NCBI RefSeq assembly: GCF_043780375.1
Contig: NZ_JAYWCU010000107.1
Coordinates: 1-12,298 of the forward strand
Direction of reading: 5' to 3'
Length of the DNA stretch: 12,298 bases
From: Emticicia sp043780375
GTDB taxonomy: Bacteria > Bacteroidota > Bacteroidia > Cytophagales > Spirosomataceae
In this document: piece by piece, positions 1 to 5,857 of the stretch
Position numbering within the stretch: the stretch's first letter is position 1
Layout: the number at the start of each line of letters is the position of its first letter
Made by a program: the position numbers and the translations under genes
Notes under the pieces: generated by a model
The model's input: the letters and a program-made list of their open reading frames with translations, nothing else
Database searches by the model: none
What the model was told of the DNA's origin: nothing

Positions 1-555
1 GTCAACATCATTGGCACTTACACGAGTAGAATCGAATGCCAAAAATCCTAATTTTAGCACCTCTTGTAAAGAAGTATTATATTTTAAGTTTCGGTAAAGA
101 ATCGGTTTTCCGTAGTTTGGTTGCCCAATAATGATAAAAGGAGAACCTTCGGTTACTTCAATCCAATTGCCTTCAGGATATAACATATAAAGTTTAAGTT
201 CATCATCGTTTTCGAGTTGTCCTCCAATAATTGCTGACAAATTGAATGACAAACCAGCTTCTTTCAGAGAAGCTTTGTCTTCAACAGCGACTCTTTTCAC
301 CATATCTCCAAAAGCATTAACGGCTTTGTAAAGTTTATCGAATTTGGTATCTTGTTCTTCTAAAACTTCTTTAAAATAGGTAATTGCTTTGTCTCTCACC
401 GACCGTAGCCCCGAAGTCATTATAAACAATGAATGGTGTTTTGATTGGTGAACAAATATTTTTTTGTTGGTTGAAACCTCGCTACCCGACGTGATGCGAG
501 TGTCGGCGATAGCAACAATTCCTTTAGCAACTTTTACTCCGAGGCAGAAAGTCAT
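1..555 (-). CDS. Anbu-type proteasome-like protease, C-terminus cut by window edge
   Basis: This reads as a COG3484 proteasome-type peptidase (Anbu, ancestral beta subunit), an Ntn hydrolase related to HslV and proteasome beta subunits. 185 codons are present and the frame stays open to base 1, so the C-terminus lies outside. The N-terminus MTFCLGVKVAKGIVAIADTR is diagnostic: after Met removal Thr1 would be the nucleophile, Asp17 is at the usual place in the ADTR motif, and a lysine pair at 30-31 lies where the catalytic lysine falls in Anbu. The ATG at 555-553 is chosen because the family starts with this Met-Thr. The protein is expected to be cytoplasmic; its physiological substrate is not established in the family. 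It follows the alpha-E gene on the same strand after a 141-bp gap holding its own candidate promoter. Confidence in the family is high. Confidence 0.9.
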   Translation of the reverse strand, partial: MTFCLGVKVAKGIVAIADTRITSGSEVSTNKKIFVHQSKHHSLFIMTSGLRSVRDKAITYFKEVLEEQDTKFDKLYKAVNAFGDMVKRVAVEDKASLKEAGLSFNLSAIIGGQLENDDELKLYMLYPEGNWIEVTEGSPFIIIGQPNYGKPILYRNLKYNTSLQEVLKLGFLAFDSTRVSANDVD

Positions 556-568
556 TTTATTAATAATA

Positions 569-597
569 AATGTTGTAATGATGAATATTGAATGGCT
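569..597. repeat. heptanucleotide-periodic repeat, left arm
   Basis: On the plus strand the units AATGTTG (569-575), then after one extra base AATGATG, AATATTG and AATGGCT follow at seven-base intervals. Bases 577-594 match the reverse complement of 667-684 at 17 of 18 positions, so this array and the one at 664-691 form an inverted pair around the candidate Anbu promoter. It lies just upstream of the Anbu start, in the presumed leader. Confidence 0.6.
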
Positions 598-646
598 TTT
601 CTAAAATATGCCCTTTAATCCATCACAAAAAGTAAGATGATCGGAA

Positions 647-673
647 CAAAAGTAGAAAAAAAACATCATTCAA
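647..673 (-). promoter_or_regulatory. candidate promoter for the Anbu gene
   Basis: On the minus strand the exact Bacteroidota -7 element TACTTTTG lies at 654-647, with a TTG at 673-671, 16 bases upstream (a little short). This would put the transcript start near 640 and leave a leader of about 85 bases, so the protease need not depend on the alpha-E promoter. It is a motif match only. Confidence 0.4.
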
Positions 674-691
674 CATTCATCATTTACCATT
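664..691. repeat. heptanucleotide repeat, right arm (four units)
   Basis: Four contiguous seven-base units, CATCATT, CAACATT, CATCATT and TACCATT, fill 664-691 exactly. They begin five bases past the alpha-E stop codon and overlap the upstream part of the candidate Anbu promoter. See the left arm at 569-597 for the inverted match. Confidence 0.65.
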
Positions 692-696
692 AGATT

Positions 697-1659
697 TTAC
701 ACTTCTACTGTTTTTAAATCAAAATAAGTCTTAAAAATCGCTTTAGCAGCAGTATTTGTTTTTATTTGAAACTCATCTAAGTAAGGATGTAGAGCTTTCT
801 TGAAAATATCTTCTACTTCGGTAAACTCGATTTCATGACGAAGGCGAGTGATCTCTTTTTCGGCAAAATTGGAATAGCCGTCAGTCATCTTTCTATCAGA
901 AATTTCGTACAAAGACAATTCCGCTTGACGAATACAGTAAAAAATCGAACGAGGAAAACTTTTGTCTAAAACCAAAAATTCAACAATATGAGAGGGATTA
1001 ATGACACGATGCTGCTGGCGATACATATTAAACGCACTAACAGATTTTAGCACCGAAGTCCAAATAAGTAATTCTTGAGGAGAGCCAATTGCTTGGTCAT
1101 TAGGCAATAAGGTAAAATATCTAACATCTAAGAAGCGAGAAGTTTTGTCGGCACGCTCCAAAAAACGCCCCATTCGTCCGAAGTGAAAACCCTCATTTCG
1201 GGTAACAGTCGCATCAATAATTCCGAAAAACAATTGGCACCCATCTCTAATTTCGTCAAAAAATATTTGGAGTTGCTCCACTTCCCAGTTTTTGGTTGAT
1301 TGCGTTTCCGATATTTTCAGATAAAACATATTGATATGTTCCCACATTTCTTTGGTGATACTCTCGCGAATCGTACGGGCATTTTCACGGGCATTGACAA
1401 GGCAACTATAAATAGAGTTAGAATTTCGTTTATCGAAAGTCATATAGTCAATAACTGTATCTCGATTGGCAACGGTATGGTGTTCAAAAAAACCAAAATT
1501 ATCGGCTGTGGCAATGAGTAAAGGCTCCCACTGTTCGGTCAAAATTCCAGGAGCATCAAGCGTTAGATTTAAGTTTACGCTCACAAAACGAGCGTAATTT
1601 TCTGCTCGCTCAATATAGCGATTTATCCAATAAATGGAGTTTGCGACACGACTCAACAT
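697..1659 (-). CDS. alpha-E domain-containing protein
   Basis: 320 residues, a normal full length for the alpha-E family (PF04168), an all-helical domain of unknown biochemical function. The N-terminus MLSRVANSIYWINRYIERAE is the family hallmark (consensus MLSRVA..LYW..RYLERAEN), and the later segment FHFGRMGRFLERADKTSRFL repeats the RxLERADxTSR pattern typical of these proteins. There is no signal peptide or membrane segment, so it is probably cytoplasmic. The family is usually encoded with a circularly permuted ATP-grasp protein, a transglutaminase-like protein and an Anbu protease; that cluster has been proposed to make or process a peptide. Here only the protease follows, and upstream there is remnant-bearing non-coding DNA instead of the ATP-grasp gene. 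The ATG at 1659 fits the family start. Confidence 0.9.
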   Translation of the reverse strand: MLSRVANSIYWINRYIERAENYARFVSVNLNLTLDAPGILTEQWEPLLIATADNFGFFEHHTVANRDTVIDYMTFDKRNSNSIYSCLVNARENARTIRESITKEMWEHINMFYLKISETQSTKNWEVEQLQIFFDEIRDGCQLFFGIIDATVTRNEGFHFGRMGRFLERADKTSRFLDVRYFTLLPNDQAIGSPQELLIWTSVLKSVSAFNMYRQQHRVINPSHIVEFLVLDKSFPRSIFYCIRQAELSLYEISDRKMTDGYSNFAEKEITRLRHEIEFTEVEDIFKKALHPYLDEFQIKTNTAAKAIFKTYFDLKTVEV

Positions 1660-1665
1660 AATTTT

Positions 1666-1696
1666 CTTTGGTTTTTATTGACGAAAACCAAAGATA
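1666..1696 (-). promoter_or_regulatory. dyad overlapping candidate promoter of the alpha-E gene
   Basis: Two perfect 10-bp arms, CTTTGGTTTT (1666-1675) and AAAACCAAAG (1684-1693), are separated by 8 bases and lie 6 bases from the alpha-E start codon. Reading on the minus strand, an exact -7 element TATCTTTG (1696-1689) runs into the upstream arm, so the dyad covers the -7 element and the likely transcript start. It could be an operator or a short leader hairpin; no run of T follows, so it is not a standard terminator. Confidence 0.45.
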
Positions 1697-1785
1697 ATAA
1701 AAATAAAGGAAATCGAAAAAACAAGCGAAAGATTGTACAGCTAACAAATTTTGGAAGTAATGATAAATTTGACAAATAATAACGC

Positions 1786-1902
1786 TTAAATCTTCACCAA
1801 TCCTAATCTAATCGCTTCCATTACTACGCCTACACGGGTTTTAGCATTTAGTTTTGTGAAAACTTGTTCAGTGCTTTGCTCAATCCAACTTTTCAGACGC
1901 AA
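1786..1902 (-). pseudogene. C-terminal remnant of a LuxR-type HTH regulator
   Basis: The last 38 codons of a minus-strand frame read like the end of a LuxR/FixJ DNA-binding domain. From about 1890 downstream the peptide is SWIEQSTEQVFTKLNAKTRV and then GVVMEAIRLGLVKI before a TAA stop. This follows the family pattern of a recognition helix ending in ..FxKLNAKxR, then a hydrophobic helix A..AI.LGL. The residues encoded upstream of this in the same frame do not resemble the family and overlap the start of nagA, so the N-terminal receiver or sensor part and most of the HTH are missing. The piece is probably a decayed or truncated regulator gene and is not expected to be functional. Confidence 0.6.
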
Positions 1903-1947
1903 ACAGGTGAAATATTTAAAGCAGAAATTGGCGGATATAATAACTAA
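1894..1947 (+). pseudogene. possible tail of a lost plus-strand gene
   Basis: A plus-strand frame ends QTQTGEIFKAEIGGYNN and a TAA at 1945-1947, followed 27 bases later by a strong terminator. The peptide looks like an ordinary protein end, and the frame abuts, tail to tail, the LuxR remnant at about 1890. No family is recognised and the piece is short, so it may be chance. A lost gene here would explain the otherwise orphan terminator at 1975. Confidence 0.25.
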
Positions 1948-1974
1948 AAAACCATTCATAAAAACTTTTTTCCT

Positions 1975-2007
1975 AACTTGCTCAATAATCTTTGAGCAAG
2001 TTTTTTT
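1975..2007 (+). terminator. terminator-like hairpin abutting the nagA start codon
   Basis: Arms AACTTGCTCAA (1975-1985) and TTGAGCAAGTT (1992-2002) are perfectly complementary over 11 bp with a 6-base loop, and the T run continues to 2007. The nagA ATG begins at 2008, with no gap. It may be the leftover terminator of a lost upstream gene, an attenuator, or an operator palindrome for nagA. Confidence 0.7.
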
Positions 2008-3123
2008 ATGCAAACCATAATTATCAACGCCACCGTTCACACGGGTACGGAAGTCCTTGAAAATCAATCAATTACTATCGAAAATGGTGTAATCTCAACT
2101 TTGTGCCAAAAGCAGGTTAATGCAAAAGTTATCGACCTCAAACACAAGCACATTTCCGCAGGCTTCATCGATGTACACATCAACGGTGGTGAAAAATACT
2201 ACTTTACTCAACACCCCACTGAAGAAACTATTCAAGATATTTATGAATCAAGTCTAAAGCTCGGTACTACTCACGTGTTACCAACGCTCATTACTTCGCC
2301 CCTCGAAAATATCTTGAAGGGTATTGAAGCAACTCGTAGTTTTTTAGAAAAAAATCCAAATTCGGGTGTACTCGGAATGCACCTCGAAGGACCTTTCTTA
2401 AACCTTGCTAAGCGAGGAGCTCACTTGGCGGCATATATTAGAAAACCTATAAATAGCGAGTTAGAAGAAATTATCAAGCATGGTAAAGGTATCATTAAAC
2501 TAATGACCATTGCCGCCGAAAATTTTACGCCCGAACAAATAGAAATGCTACTCGAAAGTGGCATAAAAATATCGCTCGGGCATTCAAATGCCACTTATAA
2601 GCAAGCGAAAAGTGCTTATAATCAAGGCATTACACTTTGCACGCACTTGTATAACGCCATGACTCAAATGGGGCATCGTGAACCTGGTGTGGTAGGTGCA
2701 ACGTTCGATAGTCCTGAGGTTTATGCCCCTCTTATTTTAGATGGTTTTCACTGCGATTATGCTGCTGCTCGCATTGCTTATAAAATCAAAAAAGACAAAC
2801 TTTTCTTAATTTCAGATGCTCTTTTTGTGGGTGAAAAGGTAAAACAGTTTCAATGGGGAGAATTTGACGCTTATTTAGAAAACGGACAATATCGTAACTC
2901 GGAAGGAAATTTGGCTGGGGCAGCTGTTTCGATGGCCGATTGTGTAAGAAATGCCGTACAACAAGTTGGAATTTCGTTGGAAGAAGCTATAAAAATGGCA
3001 ACTATTCGACCAGCAAAAGCATTGAGCATAGATGACACAATCGGACAAATTAAAGAAGGTTTTCCTGCTAAATTTGTTGTTTTTGACGAAAAATTAAATA
3101 TATTTACCCCCTTAATCGTTTAA
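2008..3123 (+). CDS. nagA: N-acetylglucosamine-6-phosphate deacetylase
   Basis: NagA removes the acetyl group from GlcNAc-6-phosphate, giving glucosamine-6-phosphate and acetate in the cytoplasm; it serves amino-sugar catabolism and cell-wall recycling. The 371 residues match the usual 370-390 of this amidohydrolase. Visible motifs in order: DVHINGG (55-61, the N-terminal metal-binding region), HLEGPF with Glu127 (metal ligand), LGHSNATY with His192, THLYNAMTQM with His213, LDGFHC (244-249) and ISDAL with the catalytic Asp270, then LAGAAVSM near 302-309. All expected ligands are present. The ATG at 2008 aligns with the family N-terminus even though a hairpin and T run touch it, so there is no room for a normal leader from upstream. 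No glucosamine-6-phosphate deaminase or transporter is adjacent; a ROK kinase lies 6.6 kb away on the same strand. Confidence 0.95.
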   Translation: MQTIIINATVHTGTEVLENQSITIENGVISTLCQKQVNAKVIDLKHKHISAGFIDVHINGGEKYYFTQHPTEETIQDIYESSLKLGTTHVLPTLITSPLENILKGIEATRSFLEKNPNSGVLGMHLEGPFLNLAKRGAHLAAYIRKPINSELEEIIKHGKGIIKLMTIAAENFTPEQIEMLLESGIKISLGHSNATYKQAKSAYNQGITLCTHLYNAMTQMGHREPGVVGATFDSPEVYAPLILDGFHCDYAAARIAYKIKKDKLFLISDALFVGEKVKQFQWGEFDAYLENGQYRNSEGNLAGAAVSMADCVRNAVQQVGISLEEAIKMATIRPAKALSIDDTIGQIKEGFPAKFVVFDEKLNIFTPLIV

Positions 3124-3171
3124 CGTTTCAGAGTATTTTATTTATCAGCTTAAAAACTAAATTTCACTACA

Positions 3172-3291
3172 ATGAACAATTTATTCAGAGGTTTAATCGC
3201 AGGCTATGGAGCAAAAAAATTAGGTGGTGGCTGCTTCGGAACTATTATCGTATTTGTCATTATTTGGGTTATATTGGGTCAATGTAGCTAA
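3172..3291 (+). CDS. 39-residue glycine-rich single-span membrane microprotein
   Basis: An ATG at 3172 opens a 39-codon frame ending at TAA 3289-3291, 48 bases after nagA and just before a strong terminator. The N-terminal half, MNNLFRGLIAGYGAKKLGGG, is short and basic with glycines; the second half, from CFGTIIVF to ILGQCS, is hydrophobic enough for one membrane span. From memory, small Bacteroidota proteins of this pattern (GYGAKKxGGGCFGT plus a hydrophobic tail) exist without a known function, but this was not checked. Its place between nagA and the terminator suggests co-transcription with nagA. The coding call rests on composition and context. Confidence 0.6.
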   Translation: MNNLFRGLIAGYGAKKLGGGCFGTIIVFVIIWVILGQCS

Positions 3292-3312
3292 ATTATGGGC
3301 AAAATCTGCTTT

Positions 3313-3358
3313 TTTAAAAGCCATTTAAACAACATTTATTGTTTAAATGGCTTTTAAA
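3313..3358 (+). terminator. rho-independent terminator after the microprotein
   Basis: Eighteen perfectly paired bases (3313-3330 with 3341-3358) around a 10-base loop, with core AAAGCCATTTAAAC. The T stretches are interrupted on both sides but the stem is strong. It closes the nagA-microprotein unit. Confidence 0.75.
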
Positions 3359-3360
3359 TT

Positions 3361-3484
3361 TATAAGTCTTTAAAACTTAATAAATAAATTTCTGAAAACT
3401 TCCAAAAAACCACAACCATTTCTCACCAAAAACCGTTCTTTACCTAAAGAGACTCTCACAAAACGAAATATTATCCATTAACTC
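3361..3484. other. AT-rich leader region, nothing else recognised
   Basis: This stretch between the terminator and the AAA+ ATPase presumably holds that gene's promoter, but no exact TAnnTTTG element was found (TAAATTTC near 3383 is one base off). No reading frame, repeat or hairpin stands out. Confidence 0.4.
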
Positions 3485-4996
3485 ATGGCATTCGATAAGA
3501 ATATTTTAAAAATTAAAACCCTCGGCGAATTAAAAGCCAATGGCTATCGCCCAAAAGCTATCAAACAAGAACTTCGTGATAATTTAGTTGAAAAACTTAA
3601 AAATAAAGAGTCTGTTTTTCCAGGAATCTGGGGTTTTGAAGATACAGTTATTCCTGATGTTGAAAAAGCGATTCTTTCGATGCACCATATCAATTTGCTC
3701 GGTTTGCGTGGACAAGCAAAAACTCGTATTGCTCGCTTGATGGTCAACCTTTTAGATGAATTTGTGCCAATCGTATCAGGTTCTGAACTAAATGATGACC
3801 CCCTCGAACCACTTTCACGTTTTGCCAAAGATTTGATTGCCGAATACGGCGATGCTACGCCAGTTGCGTGGTTGCCTCGTGAAGAGCGTTATAACGAAAA
3901 ACTCGCCACGCCCGACGTATCAATTGCCGACTTAATAGGTGATGTTGATCCCATAAAAGCGGCAACTTTGCGATTACCATATTCCGACGAACGAGTGATT
4001 CATTTTGGCATGATTCCTCGTTCGCACCGTTGTATTTTTGTCATCAACGAATTACCCGATTTACAGGCTCGTATTCAGGTTTCATTGTTCAATATTTTGC
4101 AGGAAGGCGATATTCAAATTCGTGGTTTCAAACTCCGAATGCCGCTTGATATTCAGTTTGTATTTACGGCAAACCCCGAAGATTATACCAATCGCGGAAG
4201 TATCGTAACGCCACTAAAAGACCGTATTGATAGCCAAATTGTAACACATTATCCGAAATCTATCGAAATCGGAAGAAAGATTACAGAGCAAGAAGCTATC
4301 ATTAAAGACGGTCAGAAGAAAATCGTTGTCAATGAAATTTTGAAAGATTTGGTTGAACAAATTGCCGTTGAAGCTCGTCAAAGTGAATACGTCGATGCCA
4401 AAAGTGGTGTTTCAGCTCGTATGACGATTTCGGCTTATGAAAATTTACTAAGTTCAGCCGAAAGACGTTCATTGATTAATGGCGAAAAAAATGTAAATGC
4501 AAGAATATCAGATATTTACGGAGCGATTGCAGCCATCAACGGAAAGATAGAATTGGTTTACGAAGGTGAAGTTGAAGGCCCAGTTTATGTGGCTCAAAGC
4601 CTAATAGGTAAAGCAATGCGAACTGAATTTTTGAAGTATTTCCCGAATCCAGAAGCAGTAAAGAAGAAAAAATCGGGTAAGAATCCATTCCAGCAAGTAT
4701 CAAATTGGTTTGGTGAAGGAAACGTGATTGATTTTACCAACGACCTCGCCGACCGAGAATACCGTGCAAGACTGAAAACAATTGAAGGATTGGAAGAATT
4801 GGTAGAAGACTATCACGAGCGTTTGGGCGAAAATGATAAACTATTTATGATGGAATTTGCTTTGCACGGATTGGCCGAATATTCATTAATCAGCAAACAA
4901 AATTTGGATACTGGCTTACAATTCAAAGATTTACTTGATAGTATGTTCGACCCGAACAAGATGAATTTTGAGGATGATGAGGATGATTTTAGATAA
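3485..4996 (+). CDS. AAA+ ATPase of the magnesium chelatase ChlI/MoxR type (COG1239-like)
   Basis: A 503-residue cytoplasmic AAA+ ATPase, annotated in many Bacteroidota as a magnesium chelatase subunit I homologue. Visible motifs: Walker A-like GLRGQAKT (73-80), Walker B IFVINE (184-189), sensor 1 FTANPEDY with Asn230, a likely arginine finger in LKDRIDS (Arg247) and a sensor 2 region SGVSARMT (308-314, Arg312). The C-terminal 120 residues are helical and highly charged, ending in an acidic tail with EDDEDD. The glycine before the Walker A lysine is replaced by alanine (QAKT), which occurs in this subfamily. True chlorophyll synthesis is unlikely: no other tetrapyrrole gene is present. Such ATPases normally act with a von Willebrand A-domain partner as a chaperone or metal-insertion pair, but no such gene lies in the window. 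It stands alone between two terminators. Confidence 0.85.
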   Translation: MAFDKNILKIKTLGELKANGYRPKAIKQELRDNLVEKLKNKESVFPGIWGFEDTVIPDVEKAILSMHHINLLGLRGQAKTRIARLMVNLLDEFVPIVSGSELNDDPLEPLSRFAKDLIAEYGDATPVAWLPREERYNEKLATPDVSIADLIGDVDPIKAATLRLPYSDERVIHFGMIPRSHRCIFVINELPDLQARIQVSLFNILQEGDIQIRGFKLRMPLDIQFVFTANPEDYTNRGSIVTPLKDRIDSQIVTHYPKSIEIGRKITEQEAIIKDGQKKIVVNEILKDLVEQIAVEARQSEYVDAKSGVSARMTISAYENLLSSAERRSLINGEKNVNARISDIYGAIAAINGKIELVYEGEVEGPVYVAQSLIGKAMRTEFLKYFPNPEAVKKKKSGKNPFQQVSNWFGEGNVIDFTNDLADREYRARLKTIEGLEELVEDYHERLGENDKLFMMEFALHGLAEYSLISKQNLDTGLQFKDLLDSMFDPNKMNFEDDEDDFR

Positions 4997-5019
4997 AAAG
5001 TTATCATGAATTTATAATA

Positions 5020-5056
5020 GAAAGGGTTAAATCTGAATGTTAGATTTAACCCTTTT
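5020..5056. terminator. bidirectional terminator between the ATPase and the transposase
   Basis: Arms AAAGGGTTAAATCT (5021-5034) and AGATTTAACCCTTT (5042-5055) pair perfectly over 14 bp around a 7-base loop, with one more G-T pair at the base. It lies between the convergent stops at 4996 and 5064 and could serve both. It could instead be the right-end hairpin of the transposase element. Confidence 0.7.
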
Positions 5057-5063
5057 GTGATTA

Positions 5064-5501
5064 TTACTCGTCCTTGATAGTTTGCCATCCGTATTTTTTC
5101 ATAAACTCTTCGACTTCTTCATCAAAAGATTTTTTAGCGTGGTGAATTTCCTGATTTTTGATATAGTTTACAACTTTTTCAACTTGTGATTCACTCACCG
5201 AAACAGCAAAATAATCATCTTGCCAAGAAAATTTCTGTGCTGTTAACTGCTGTTTATTTATCCAAAATGACGATTCTCCCTTAATTAGTTTTGCAATAGA
5301 AGCTATCGATTGGTCATTACCCAAAGAAATCAGACAATGAATATGTTCAGTATAGCCATTAATTGCTTGTAAGAAAATAGCCTTTTCTCGGCAATTTTCG
5401 ATGATATGATTGAAAACTTCATATCGAATATCTTTGGTTAAATACGGAAATCGGTTCTTTGTAGAAAATACTACATGAACCCAAATTTTTACATAAGACA
5501 T
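5064..5501 (-). CDS. Y1 (HUH) transposase of RAYT / IS200-like type
   Basis: A 145-residue single-domain Y1_Tnp protein. The HUH metal-binding pair is His53-Ile-His55 in GYTEHIHCLISL; the nucleophilic tyrosine is Tyr113 in VVNYIKNQEIHH, with Gln117 four residues on, the Y-x3-Q spacing of IS200/IS605 TnpA. The start MSYVKIWVHVVFSTKNRFPY is typical of the family. These enzymes cut and join single-stranded DNA at hairpins, either mobilising an IS200 element or, as REP-associated transposases, scattering REP palindromes. No TnpB or IscB companion is present. Two REP-like palindromic units in inverted orientation lie 50 bp beyond its start, which favours the RAYT reading. All catalytic residues are intact, so it could be active. 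Confidence 0.88.
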   Translation of the reverse strand: MSYVKIWVHVVFSTKNRFPYLTKDIRYEVFNHIIENCREKAIFLQAINGYTEHIHCLISLGNDQSIASIAKLIKGESSFWINKQQLTAQKFSWQDDYFAVSVSESQVEKVVNYIKNQEIHHAKKSFDEEVEEFMKKYGWQTIKDE

Positions 5502-5550
5502 TTTACAGTATTGTTGTTTTTGTATAAAAAAATATTGTGATTGTGTTGAG

Positions 5551-5616
5551 TTTTGGCTAAAGCCGATATAGAATTCTTATTTTAGTATCCGTCAGCTAAA
5601 GCAGACGGCAATGAAT
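5551..5616 (+). repeat. REP-like unit, forward copy (66 bp)
   Basis: The unit is a small hairpin TTTTGGCTAAAGCC (5551-5564), 24 bases of spacer, a larger imperfect hairpin CCGTCAGCTAAAGCAGACGG (5589-5608), then CAATGAAT. Both hairpins carry a CTAAAG core. An inverted copy with identical spacing lies at 5676-5741. It is outside any gene, 50 bp from the transposase start. Confidence 0.8.
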
Positions 5617-5675
5617 TCTTCTCTACTGAATAAAAAAATCAATAAAAATTATAACTCCAATCTGTTCAATTTCTC

Positions 5676-5741
5676 ATTCATTGCCGTCAGTTTTAACTGA
5701 CGGGTAACAGAAAGTACATCAAAACTGGGCTTTAGCCAAAA
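5676..5741 (-). repeat. REP-like unit, inverted copy (66 bp)
   Basis: Read on the minus strand this has the same build as the unit at 5551-5616: TTTTGGCTAAAGCC (identical, 14 of 14), a 24-base spacer of different sequence, a hairpin CCGTCAGTTAAAACTGACGG with a fully paired stem, then CAATGAAT. The stem differences against the other copy lie mainly at paired positions. A 59-bp centre (5617-5675) separates the two copies. Confidence 0.8.
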
Positions 5742-5777
5742 AAAAGGCAGCCTTGAAAAAATCAAAACTGCCTTTTT
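5741..5777 (-). terminator. terminator reading on the minus strand, probably of valS
   Basis: Arms AAAAAGGCAG (5741-5750) and CTGCCTTTTT (5768-5777) pair over 10 bp around a 17-base loop. On the minus strand the stem is followed by a run of eight T. It lies 18 bases past the TGA of a second copy of the valS C-terminal codons, as would be expected if it was the original valS terminator. Confidence 0.7.
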
Positions 5778-5795
5778 AAATTTATTTCAATAAGC

Positions 5796-5822
5796 TCACC
5801 CCAACTTCGCCATTGCCTTAGT
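5796..5822 (-). pseudogene. second copy of the valS 3' end (last codons)
   Basis: The minus strand reads Thr-Lys-Ala-Met-Ala-Lys-Leu-Gly-stop, closely like the present end of valS (Glu-Ala-Leu-Ala-Lys-Leu-Gly-Gly-Arg-stop). Over the 18 bases from the Ala codon through the Leu-Gly codons, 15 match. An in-frame TGA sits directly upstream, so only this scrap is coding-like. With the terminator just beyond, it is best read as the former end of valS. The match is short, so this is inference. Confidence 0.4.
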
Positions 5823-5857
5823 TCATAAAAAAGCACTTTCTATTCTTTTAAATTAAA

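Noticed and set aside
664..691. CRISPR-like short repeats
   Set aside because: The units are seven bases, adjacent and without spacers, so they are simple periodic repeats and not a CRISPR array.
1786..2067. A complete 93-residue minus-strand protein
   Set aside because: Only the last 38 residues resemble a family (LuxR). The rest crosses the nagA start and the terminator, so it is a chance extension and not an intact gene.
5551..5777. Small RNA gene suggested by stacked hairpins
   Set aside because: The hairpins are explained by two inverted REP-like units and a terminator; no promoter was found for an RNA.
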